Shown here: in pieces, positions 1-5,553 of the stretch | Numbering within the stretch: position 1 is the first letter of the stretch | Layout of the letters: each line of letters opens with the position of its first letter | Assembly: GCA_030620935.1 (NCBI GenBank) | Contig: JAUXIP010000134.1 | Location: 1-6,226 of the forward strand | Reading direction: 5' to 3' | DNA: 6,226 nucleotides | DNA from: Deltaproteobacteria bacterium | Lineage (GTDB): Bacteria > Desulfobacterota_B > Binatia > UBA9968 | Made by a program: the position numbers and the translations under genes | The notes under the pieces: generated by a model | The model's database searches: none | Told to the model about the DNA's origin: nothing | Seen by the model: only the letters and a program-made list of their open reading frames with translations

Positions 1-832
1 CTTCTCTTTTCAAATGCTCGATCAAGGGCCTTTTCATAATCTCCAGCTGCATCCGCAAGTTCATACGTCGCTGGCCTGAGTTGAATGTCACCATGTAATG
101 CAACAGCCCCGCAACATTGATTCCGTAAAAAATTTCAAAGCGGACAGGTCGTTTTAGGATGTCTTCAGTCGCAAACCGAGGGTTGCGATTGGCATTCATG
201 GCCTCGGCAAAAAAATCCCACGCTGCCTTAGGAAGGTAGCCGCTCTTAACCAGCTCCTCGCGCTGCCATACTAAGAGTATTGCGATGAGAAAGCAGTAAA
301 GCCTCTGGAGGCCGTCAATGATCGAGAACCTTACTCCCTCCTCCTGCAAGGAGGACACTTGACCACCGTCCCGAGTCAAAGCGGCTATTTTTGTCTCCGG
401 CATCGCAGCGCCTTCGATAAAGTCACGTATAAGCCTTCGGTAGATAGGATCGGTCAGGTGGTCAAAAGGGGATCTCTGGAAAAAGTTATCTCTGATCGAA
501 ACGCGGCGAATATAGGCCCCTAAAGGTTCCTGTGCATGTCCGATCTTTCCCCGGGTCTTGGGATCTTCTATCTCGGGGCCTATCAGGTTAACCGGACCCG
601 GCGGCGGTAAAAAGGGAGCGAACCCTTGTTTCCTTAACTCCTCCACCAGGTTCGTCACCCGGTCTTGCAGCCACTTAGTCCGCTCTAATCGAGAAGGTGT
701 CTTAACGCGCTTTGATCGCGTTAACCTGTTGGTTTCCTTGGGGGGTTTAGTTCGCTTGGCGGTCTTGGAGTCCTTAATTGGACTCTCTACTGAATCGGCG
801 CGAGCCTCTCCGATTGGATGGTTGATTGTCAT
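1..832 (-). CDS. Partial gene for an IDGLQR-motif protein (DGQHR/ParB-like or DUF262-like), 3' end outside window
   Basis: The minus-strand frame is open without a stop from an ATG at 832 to the left edge, giving 277 codons; the C-terminus lies outside. A strong AGGAAGGAGG site (839-848), 6 nt before the ATG, fixes the start. Residues 1-57 are very rich in Lys and Arg and probably disordered or nucleic-acid binding. The body has the motif FSIIDGLQRLYCF (about 169-181), which resembles the D-G-Q-[HQ]-R core of DGQHR, ParB-like and DUF262 proteins. A second segment, FNSGQRRMNLRMQ (about 250-262), resembles the conserved Asn/Gln block these families carry after that core. Some relatives act in DNA modification or restriction, but I cannot place this protein among them. 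It is the second gene after the MerR-type regulator, 28 nt downstream, probably in the same transcript. The coding call is firm; the family call is tentative. Confidence 0.8.
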   Translation of the reverse strand, partial: MTINHPIGEARADSVESPIKDSKTAKRTKPPKETNRLTRSKRVKTPSRLERTKWLQDRVTNLVEELRKQGFAPFLPPPGPVNLIGPEIEDPKTRGKIGHAQEPLGAYIRRVSIRDNFFQRSPFDHLTDPIYRRLIRDFIEGAAMPETKIAALTRDGGQVSSLQEEGVRFSIIDGLQRLYCFLIAILLVWQREELVKSGYLPKAAWDFFAEAMNANRNPRFATEDILKRPVRFEIFYGINVAGLLHYMVTFNSGQRRMNLRMQLEIMKRPLIEHLKRE

Positions 833-860
833 TTCCGTCCTCCTTCCTTACGGGGCTAAT

Positions 861-1313
861 TTAGGCCGCTTTCAGCAATACCCTTGCAGCTTCTCTGTTC
901 CCCTCCACCACCTCCATCAGTGGCAAACGAAGTTGGCCGGACGGCACCTCCATGTCAGGACTTCCAGAGCGGTGAACGATAGCGCCACGCCACCCTTCAA
1001 CTATCAGCACTGCCTGTGTTTTCGGTTTCAATACTTCCTGCAGTTCCCGATCGATGTAAGCTAAGATGGCCCGCACCCTCGGCATGGAAACTCCGGCTTT
1101 TCTCAGTCGCACCACGAGCCTGAGTCGGGCCAGATCCGGAAGGTTATAAACTCTGGGATTGTATCGTCCCCGTCTCCGCTGCCATGCAACAGAGGGGGCG
1201 ACAATTCCGGTCTGGGCCCAGACAGCTAAGGTTCGCGGTTTTAACTCCTCGCGATCAAGTTTCCAAACTAAAGCAATCACGTGGCTGGTAGTTAAGACAA
1301 GGCTGTCATCCAT
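861..1313 (-). CDS. MerR-type HTH transcriptional regulator
   Basis: A 150-aa protein whose N-terminal half fits the MerR winged-helix fold. The recognition region LKPRTLAVWAQTGIVAPS is at about 24-41, the wing with RRRGRYNPRVYNLPDLARL at 46-64, and the helix RLRKAGVSMPRVRAIL at 69-84. MerR proteins bind dyads in their target promoters as dimers. Residues 96-150 hold a short C-terminal part that I do not recognise as an effector domain, and there is no cysteine, so metal sensing of the classical MerR kind is unlikely. The ATG at 1313 has no Shine-Dalgarno site. A promoter-like sequence (1332-1358) would give a leader of only about 12 nt, so initiation may be nearly leaderless. The regulator precedes the IDGLQR-motif gene, which it may control together with itself. 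Confidence 0.85.
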   Translation of the reverse strand: MDDSLVLTTSHVIALVWKLDREELKPRTLAVWAQTGIVAPSVAWQRRRGRYNPRVYNLPDLARLRLVVRLRKAGVSMPRVRAILAYIDRELQEVLKPKTQAVLIVEGWRGAIVHRSGSPDMEVPSGQLRLPLMEVVEGNREAARVLLKAA

Positions 1314-1331
1314 AGTGCTGTATGACTAATA

Positions 1332-1358
1332 AGTATAACGTTTTGCCAATTAAGTCAA
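1332..1358 (-). promoter_or_regulatory. Candidate promoter of the MerR-type regulator, with overlapping dyad
   Basis: On the minus strand TTGACT (1353-1358) is followed after 15 nt by TATACT (1332-1337), a good -35 and -10 pair with a shorter spacer than the usual 17. The expected start of transcription is near 1325, about 12 nt before the ATG at 1313. TGACTAAT (1323-1330, plus strand) and ATTAAGTCA (1349-1357) form an interrupted dyad with one bulged base that brackets the -10 box. This could be an operator for the regulator itself. Both calls come from sequence pattern only. Confidence 0.4.
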
Positions 1359-1493
1359 CACACATTTGGCCTCTTTGTCAAAAGCCGTTTGATTTTGCGC
1401 TTTCTGCTGTAGTGGACGTGGGCACTTGCGTCAGAGGAGAGATTCAAGATCTGGTAGGGGTGACGGAGAAGTTGAGTCTCCACCGGGCAGCAA

Positions 1494-1527
1494 AAAAAGG
1501 GGGCAAACCGACCCGTTGCCCCCTTTT
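1494..1527 (-). terminator. Rho-independent terminator of the RRM gene
   Basis: AAAAGGGGGCAA (1495-1506) and TTGCCCCCTTTT (1516-1527) are perfect complements around a 9-nt loop. Read on the minus strand, the GC-rich stem is followed by seven T residues (1492-1498), the classical intrinsic terminator layout. It begins 23 nt after the stop codon of the RRM gene at 1550 and insulates that gene from the MerR unit. The plus strand has only four T residues after the stem, so activity should be mainly on the minus strand. Confidence 0.9.
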
Positions 1528-1549
1528 CGCTTACTGTAGAACTAGAGAA

Positions 1550-1852
1550 TTACCAGCGGTTACGCCCACCACCCCCGTCTCCTCGGCCGCCACCATCGCG
1601 GCTTGCCATAGGCTTGGCCTCATTGACCACCAGAGTGCGGCCTTCCAGTTGGGTGCCGTTCAAAGCTTCAATGGCTTTTTGGGCCTCGCTTCCGGAGCTC
1701 AACTCTACAAAGCCGAAACCCCGCGACTGACCCGTAAATTTATCCGTGATCACTCGAGCCGACTCTACGGTCCCGTGCGCCGCGAATATTTCCTGCAGTT
1801 GCCCTTCCGTCACCGAATAAGGCAAGCCGCCAACATACAATTTGTTACTCAT
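1550..1852 (-). CDS. RRM-domain glycine-rich RNA-binding protein
   Basis: A 100-aa cytoplasmic protein with one complete RNA recognition motif. RNP2 is KLYVGGL (4-10) and RNP1 is RGFGFVEL (44-51), with the aromatic residues that stack on RNA bases (Tyr6, Phe46, Phe48). The domain fills residues 3 to about 80, and the tail (about 85-100) is rich in Gly and Arg. This is the usual layout and length of bacterial RRM proteins, many of which respond to cold or bind single-stranded RNA as chaperones. AGGAGGAG (1856-1863) lies 3 nt before the ATG and supports the start. The gene stands alone: it has its own terminator and 227 nt separate it from the cysteine-rich gene upstream. A cold-shock role is inferred from the family, not shown here. 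Confidence 0.95.
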   Translation of the reverse strand: MSNKLYVGGLPYSVTEGQLQEIFAAHGTVESARVITDKFTGQSRGFGFVELSSGSEAQKAIEALNGTQLEGRTLVVNEAKPMASRDGGGRGDGGGGRNRW

Positions 1853-2079
1853 GTTCTCCTCCTATAAGAGAATGTTAAATGTCTTCAACCCTGAAAACTT
1901 GCCACTAATGGGAGCAGAACATGGGAAACTAAATGGCTGGAACCACGCTCTGGTCGGTTTATCCTTTAGGTATTGTCTGCAAGGAGAGACTCTTGAGGCC
2001 TTCAACCTTTGTTTCTTCCTCTTTCAGAAGGCCCTATACTGAAGTAGGAATTTTAATGTACGTTGTTTGCGCCTATGTG
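1853..2079 (-). other. Intergenic region / possible structured leader of the RRM gene
   Basis: This 227-nt gap separates the cysteine-rich gene from the RRM gene. It contains one perfect 7-bp inverted repeat, GGCCTTC (1997-2003) with GAAGGCC (2027-2033), but no T tract follows it on the minus strand, so it is not a standard terminator. I see no strong -35/-10 pair; the best TTGAAG/TATAGG match, close to the start codon, would overlap the ribosome binding site and is not credible. RRM and cold-shock genes often have long regulated leaders, so part of this stretch may be transcribed. Short plus-strand reading frames here have no coding signature. Confidence 0.3.
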
Positions 2080-2532
2080 TCAACTAGCTGCTTTGCCTTT
2101 TTTCTGTCTGGCTGACTTCTTGGCTAGACGTTTCCGTTGTCCCAGGCAGTGAGACTGCCCGTTCTTAGCGGTATCCTGGCAAGCCAAGCAGCCTGGGCAA
2201 ATCCATCCGCCGCACTGACAGCGGCCTCCAGGTTTGTCTGCGAAACCGGGCCTGCTCTGGAAAGACACCTCACAGCGGGGGCAGACAACCTCCACAACTC
2301 CTTCGAGGATTTCTAAATCCTCGACCGGAGCGATGCGCCGCATGATCTCCCCCTTAATCACCACGCGATATTGAAATGTTTGTTTACTGTTCAATTTATC
2401 CAATAACTTCCCGCCGGAAGTGAAGCATGTCTTGATCCCCGTTGTGCCGTCTATCCGCCCCTCATACCCTGCCACTTTATGGCGAATCAACGTTCCGTCC
2501 TGCAGTTTGATTTGATCGATTCTTTCTGGCAT
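2080..2532 (-). CDS. Cysteine-rich, probable zinc-binding protein of unknown function
   Basis: A 150-aa protein that I cannot assign to a named family. Residues 1-78 look like a small beta-rich domain, with segments GYEGRIDGTTGIKTCFT (22-38), FQYRVVIKGE (53-62) and RRIAPVEDLEI (65-75). The second half has paired cysteines: CPRC (84-87), CQC (105-107), CPGCLAC (112-118) and an HC pair (128-129). These are enough ligands for one or two zinc ribbons or knuckles. A strongly basic Lys/Arg tail follows (about 132-147), which suggests nucleic-acid or ribosome contact. GAGGAGG (2538-2544), 5 nt before the ATG, is a strong ribosome binding site. The gene lies alone between the hairpin-rich element and the RRM gene, and neither neighbour reveals its job. 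Zinc binding is inferred from cysteine spacing. Confidence 0.8.
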   Translation of the reverse strand: MPERIDQIKLQDGTLIRHKVAGYEGRIDGTTGIKTCFTSGGKLLDKLNSKQTFQYRVVIKGEIMRRIAPVEDLEILEGVVEVVCPRCEVSFQSRPGFADKPGGRCQCGGWICPGCLACQDTAKNGQSHCLGQRKRLAKKSARQKKGKAAS

Positions 2533-2559
2533 AGCAGCCTCCTCAGACTTAATGAAGCT

Positions 2560-2721
2560 CCACCGGCTTACGCCCGTGGTATCGATAATTGCTTCGGCGA
2601 AATCCGCCGAAGCAATTCACCCTCCTTCGCTCTTCGAGTCACGGAGGGTCCGTCCGACGCTTTCATCCCCGGGCTCATCCAGCCTTCGTAGCCGTAGGCT
2701 AGTACGGCGGAGTAGGCCGCC
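2560..2721. repeat. Chain of hairpins, candidate dispersed palindromic element
   Basis: Several inverted repeats stand close together. The first is CCAC-C-GGC/GCC-C-GTGG with one mismatch (2560-2579). Next is a perfect 13-bp stem AATTGCTTCGGCG (2587-2599) with 2605-2617 and a 5-nt loop. After one base comes ACCCTCC/GGAGGGT (2619-2625 and 2643-2649) with an inner CTC/GAG. Two smaller ones follow: TAGCC/GGCTA (2689-2701) and GGCGG/CCGCC (2706-2721). CTTCG recurs across the stretch and its GC content is above its surroundings. The segment lies between the operon terminator and the cysteine-rich gene. The arrangement recalls REP/BIME-like or other intergenic repeat elements. A second copy is needed to prove a repeat, and none lies in this window. 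Confidence 0.55.
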
Positions 2722-2744
2722 CGAGGTTTTCTGCGTAGGCGGAT

Positions 2745-2783
2745 AAAAAAAGCCTCTGGCCCATTTAAAGCTCAGAGGCTTTT
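2745..2783 (-). terminator. Rho-independent terminator of the F420 operon
   Basis: AAAAGCCTCTG (2748-2758) pairs perfectly with CAGAGGCTTTT (2773-2783) around a 14-nt loop. Read on the minus strand, the stem is followed by seven T residues (2745-2751). It lies about 120 nt after the stop codon of the DUF488 gene, so it closes the F420 operon. The plus strand has four T residues after the stem, so weak termination in that direction is also possible. Confidence 0.88.
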
Positions 2784-2880
2784 GCTAAGTAAGTAGAAAC
2801 CAAGCTCCAAAGAACAGAGTTAACCTATCACCCCTAGCCACAGGTGCGCAAACTGACCAGCGACCGCCGGCTTTCTTATG

Positions 2881-2893
2881 GACTTATTAAGTC
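2881..2893. repeat. Short palindrome after the DUF488 gene
   Basis: GACTTA-T-TAAGTC is a perfect 6-bp dyad around a single central base, 11 nt beyond the stop codon of the DUF488 gene. One central base is too few to form a hairpin loop without opening pairs, and no T tract follows, so it is not a terminator. It could be a protein-binding site or chance. The rest of 2784-2904 shows no gene, tRNA or clear signal. Confidence 0.3.
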
Positions 2894-2904
2894 TCAGGTT
2901 TTTC

Positions 2905-3447
2905 TCAACTTCTTGGATTTGCTCCGTTTTTTCTAGGATAAATAATCCGATCGCTTTCGACGACGGCAAATGGGGTCAATTCATGGCTGTTTGAGCTGCT
3001 GTCCGAGATGATGTGCCAAACCTGCCATTGCCGCACCACCAGGACATCGGCGATGAGAGAGCGGTGACAGCGCCAGGGGACCGCCTCGGCGCACATGAGC
3101 GCCAGGCGTTTTTTAGACGCCCAACTCAGCACTTCGGCAACCCCCTTCTGAAACTCTTCGGTCTGCATGTAGTCGGCAAAGCCGCGAAAACTGGCATTGC
3201 GCCATCCCGTGTTGATGGAATCTTTGTCAGGCTTCCTCAGCCCACCCAAGCTCTTGAAGTGGCGGTATTCGATTCTCGTTTGCTTAAGCGCCCGCTCCAA
3301 GGCATCGGAATTAAAGTGTGGGACATGGCGGGACCGAGGCACAGTCCGCACATCTATGAGAAGTTCGATTCGATTGCGGCGAAGAAGGTTTTGAAACTGG
3401 TCCAGGGTTCGAGTGGAATGGCCGATGGTATAAATGGAACGAGCCAT
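2905..3447 (-). CDS. DUF488 family protein
   Basis: A 180-aa soluble protein with the full set of DUF488 landmarks: IYTIGHSTRTLDQF at 5-18, IDVRTVPRSRHVPHFN at 31-46, LGGLR at 67-71, FRGFADYM at 87-94, and the signature ALMCAEAVPWRCHRSLIAD at 116-134 with its Cys119, Glu121, Cys127 and His128. No biochemical activity is firmly established for the family; the conserved Cys, His and Arg residues suggest an enzyme or ligand-binding site. The ATG at 3447 follows the npdG stop with one intervening base (TGA-G-ATG) and has only a poor ribosome binding site, so translation is probably coupled to npdG. It is the last gene of the F420 operon, which suggests but does not prove a role linked to F420 or redox metabolism. 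Length and start fit the family. Confidence 0.93.
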   Translation of the reverse strand: MARSIYTIGHSTRTLDQFQNLLRRNRIELLIDVRTVPRSRHVPHFNSDALERALKQTRIEYRHFKSLGGLRKPDKDSINTGWRNASFRGFADYMQTEEFQKGVAEVLSWASKKRLALMCAEAVPWRCHRSLIADVLVVRQWQVWHIISDSSSNSHELTPFAVVESDRIIYPRKNGANPRS

Positions 3448-3448
3448 C

Positions 3449-4102
3449 TCATTCGTCGATTCCCGTGATCTTCACGCTGGCGTGTTTGGATCTGTATCTA
3501 CGATTGAGCTGGATCAGGACCCCGGTGAGCCCCTCGATGACATAGGCGTTGGCTGTCGGGCCGGCATCATAGGTTCGCGCCCCAAGTCTTCGGATGATCT
3601 CCATCACCTTCTGTTTGGCCGCATCGCTGTCCCCGCATACCAGCACATCTCCGAGCGGAGCCTCGGGCTCCTGCAGATCAAGGGCTGAAATATTATGAAG
3701 CGCGCCCACGACCGGTGCTTCTTCGCCCAAGATCTCCTGGGCCTCCATCAGGGCAGAGCCGGCCGGTGGGACGAACGGCTTGCCCTTCTTCAAAGGGACG
3801 ACCGCGTCGATCACGGTTTTGCCCGCCATCCGGCCCTTCAAGTCAGCAACGATCTTGGCGTGGCCTTCGTAAGGGACGGCAATGACGATAAACTCCGCCT
3901 CTTGCACCGCTTCTTGATTGCTTTTCCCCTCGATGGGTCCTTTTGCGGCGGTTTTCAAGAGAGCCTCGACAACTTGTTTAGCTTTTTCCTGGTCCCGTGA
4001 GCCGACAGTGACTCTGACACCGGGAGCCGCTAGGCGTAGCGCCAGCGCCTTGCCTAAGTTGCCTGTCCCTCCGACGATTGCTATGGCAATCTCGTTTTCC
4101 AT
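3449..4102 (-). CDS. npdG: F420:NADP oxidoreductase (NADPH-dependent F420 reductase)
   Basis: A 217-aa cytoplasmic enzyme that transfers hydride between F420 and NADP. The Rossmann nucleotide-binding loop is IVGGTGNLGKALA (9-21). GSRD (34-37) follows strand two, where Ser and Arg typically hold the 2'-phosphate of NADP. AVPYEGHAKIV (75-85) and VIDAVVPL (97-104) follow in the usual order. HNISALDL (136-143) and the C-terminal YDAGPTANAYVIEGLTGVL (178-196) match the F420-binding side of this family. The length agrees with archaeal Fno and bacterial homologues. The ATG lies 6 nt after the cofE stop with no clear ribosome binding site, which supports coupling. Its place directly behind the F420 biosynthesis genes supports F420 rather than another cofactor as partner. 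In bacteria the direction is usually F420 reduction by NADPH, which is an inference here. Confidence 0.93.
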   Translation of the reverse strand: MENEIAIAIVGGTGNLGKALALRLAAPGVRVTVGSRDQEKAKQVVEALLKTAAKGPIEGKSNQEAVQEAEFIVIAVPYEGHAKIVADLKGRMAGKTVIDAVVPLKKGKPFVPPAGSALMEAQEILGEEAPVVGALHNISALDLQEPEAPLGDVLVCGDSDAAKQKVMEIIRRLGARTYDAGPTANAYVIEGLTGVLIQLNRRYRSKHASVKITGIDE

Positions 4103-4108
4103 TTAAGG

Positions 4109-4864
4109 CTAAAAGTGGCGAAAAAGATCCTCCGCCTCCGGCCGGAGAAGCTCCTTAGCCGATCCTTCCCCTCTTTCTATGTTGCAACCGCGAATAATAA
4201 CCGCAGGAATCTCACCCCTCTTGTCCATCACGAGCTCGGCGGCAGATGCGATCTCGTCAGCCGCAGCGGAAACTGAAGCCCTAAGCTCGTAACCGTATCG
4301 ATCTCTTTTCCCTCGATCATCTTTCAAAGGCTTAAGTCCGGAGACTCCTACCGCCACATCCACCGTGCCCAAACGCCAGGGCCGGCCGAAACTATCGCTA
4401 ACGACGACTGCCGGCGTGACCCCGCTCAGTCGCCTGATCTCTTCTCGAATCTCTTTTGCCGAACGGTCGGGATTCTCAGGCAAAAGCGTGATCTGATCCG
4501 GGCCCACATTCGATAGATCCACCCCGGCATTGGCACATATGAAGCCGTGGTGTGTCTCGACAATTATCGTCCCTCTCCCGATCTTTATAATCCTCCGACT
4601 CTCTTTTAAGATGATTTCCAAGAGACGAGGATCCTTGTCGAGCTCGCGCGATAGTTCTAGCGCACGCGGCGAAGGTTGGATTTGATCCAAGCGGACTGTT
4701 CGGCCCTCAGCCTTAGAAACGATTTTCTGCGCAACCACCAGGATGTCTTCGTGGCTTAGGGTGACACCGAGCCGGGAACAGGCGTCGCAGACAAGCTTCC
4801 CGACATTGTCGCCCCACTTCACCTCCCCTAATCCCTCAAGACCGATGACCTCTAAGCGCTTCAT
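4109..4864 (-). CDS. cofE: Coenzyme F420:L-glutamate ligase (single-domain CofE)
   Basis: A 251-aa enzyme that adds glutamate residues to F420-0 using GTP and divalent metal. It shows the CofE series of motifs: ILVVAQKIVSKAEGR (41-55), ETHHGFICANAGVDLSN (103-119), LPENPDRSAKEIR (128-140), SDSFGRPWRLGTVDVAVG (156-173), RDRYGYELRAS (187-197), ADEIASAAELVM (202-213) and VIIRG (222-226). The length is that of archaeal single-domain CofE. The C-terminal nitroreductase-like domain of mycobacterial FbiB, which reduces dehydro-F420-0, is absent. The ATG overlaps the cofC stop (ATGA) and has no clear ribosome binding site, so translation is probably coupled. The chain length of the glutamate tail cannot be read from the sequence. 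Confidence 0.96.
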   Translation of the reverse strand: MKRLEVIGLEGLGEVKWGDNVGKLVCDACSRLGVTLSHEDILVVAQKIVSKAEGRTVRLDQIQPSPRALELSRELDKDPRLLEIILKESRRIIKIGRGTIIVETHHGFICANAGVDLSNVGPDQITLLPENPDRSAKEIREEIRRLSGVTPAVVVSDSFGRPWRLGTVDVAVGVSGLKPLKDDRGKRDRYGYELRASVSAAADEIASAAELVMDKRGEIPAVIIRGCNIERGEGSAKELLRPEAEDLFRHF

Positions 4865-5553
4865 AATCTTTCAGGGTGACCGGCATTGTGCAGTGCCGCC
4901 AATACACCCGACTGTGAAAGCCTGCGGTAGGTCTCACTGTCACTTTGTCCCGCCGATAAGAAGCGTTTCAGATCCTGCGGTTCATCGATATCAAGAGCAA
5001 TCCTTTCATTCTCCAGAACTCTTAATGGGAGCCCCTTAGCGGCAACCGCGCTCAGATGATAGGAAAAGCTGTCATAACCGAAGCGAAGCTGAATGACATC
5101 CGGCGGAGAGAGGAGCAGGGCGTTGGTCCCCATACGGTCGTGCGATGGAACCAGCAAGGCAAAAGGGGAGGAGGAATCGTATTCTGAGACCTGCCCAACA
5201 AGCAGCTCAATGTCTTCTGCACGAACCAAAGGAATGTCGGCGGGTATAATAAGCGCTGTCTGGATTCCTTTTTGCTTCATCTCCCTCAGAGCGAAAACTA
5301 CCGCGTTGGTTTCGCCTGTCTCTTCTTGTTCCTGGATCACGTGGGCTCCCAGAGACGAGGCGATCTCGGAGACCTTCGCGTTCCCGGTAACAACGAAGGT
5401 TGCCTCCAGGCTTCGAGCCGAGACTACCTGACGCAAGACATCGCGCAACACCGCTTCTGCCAACATCCTACACTCTGCAGCATCCAAAAGTGGGGAAAGA
5501 CGCTGCTTCGCGTGAGTAAAACCTTTAGCAGGAATAAGAGCTGAAACCTTCAT
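4861..5553 (-). CDS. cofC: Phospholactate/phosphoenolpyruvate guanylyltransferase CofC
   Basis: A 230-aa nucleotidyltransferase that condenses a three-carbon phosphate with GTP to make the donor used by CofD. The N-terminal IPAKGFTHAKQRLSPLL (7-23) is the nucleotide-binding loop of the family. PADIPLV (104-110) carries the metal-binding Asp. DRMGTNALLLSPP (139-151) and FGYDSFSYHL (158-167) are the conserved CofC blocks, and LDIDEPQDLKRFL (187-199) closes the fold. The last 30 residues extend past it. The substrate may be 2-phospho-L-lactate, phosphoenolpyruvate (as in mycobacterial FbiD) or 3-phosphoglycerate; I cannot decide from sequence. The ATG overlaps the cofD stop (ATGA), and cofE in turn overlaps its own stop, so all three should be made from one transcript in close ratio. 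Confidence 0.94.
   Translation of the reverse strand: MKVSALIPAKGFTHAKQRLSPLLDAAECRMLAEAVLRDVLRQVVSARSLEATFVVTGNAKVSEIASSLGAHVIQEQEETGETNAVVFALREMKQKGIQTALIIPADIPLVRAEDIELLVGQVSEYDSSSPFALLVPSHDRMGTNALLLSPPDVIQLRFGYDSFSYHLSAVAAKGLPLRVLENERIALDIDEPQDLKRFLSAGQSDSETYRRLSQSGVLAALHNAGHPERL

Noticed and set aside
339..355. TCCTCC/GGAGGA hairpin with internal Shine-Dalgarno-like sequence
   Set aside because: It is inside the IDGLQR-motif coding region and no start codon follows at a suitable distance, so it is probably coincidental.
558..1064. 168-codon plus-strand reading frame
   Set aside because: It lies antisense to the MerR-type and IDGLQR genes, has no protein-family signature and has a biased, low-complexity composition.
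1465..1481. GGAGA/TCTCC small hairpin downstream of the RRM terminator
   Set aside because: The stem is only 5 bp without a T tract or any link to a gene, which is within chance expectation.
1322..1867. 181-codon plus-strand reading frame
   Set aside because: Most of it is antisense to the RRM gene and it runs through the terminator at 1494-1527; no domain is recognisable.
2568..2678. 36-codon minus-strand reading frame starting MSPGMKASDG
   Set aside because: It lies wholly inside the hairpin chain, has only a weak ribosome binding site, and its codons are explained by the palindromes; I see no independent support for a protein.
2545..2745. CRISPR array or tRNA in the structured intergenic region
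   Set aside because: The inverted repeats differ from each other and there are no evenly spaced direct repeats; no cloverleaf with anticodon or T-loop sequence is visible.
3013..3468. 151-codon plus-strand reading frame
   Set aside because: It is a mirror frame of the DUF488 gene, whose conserved motifs lie on the minus strand.
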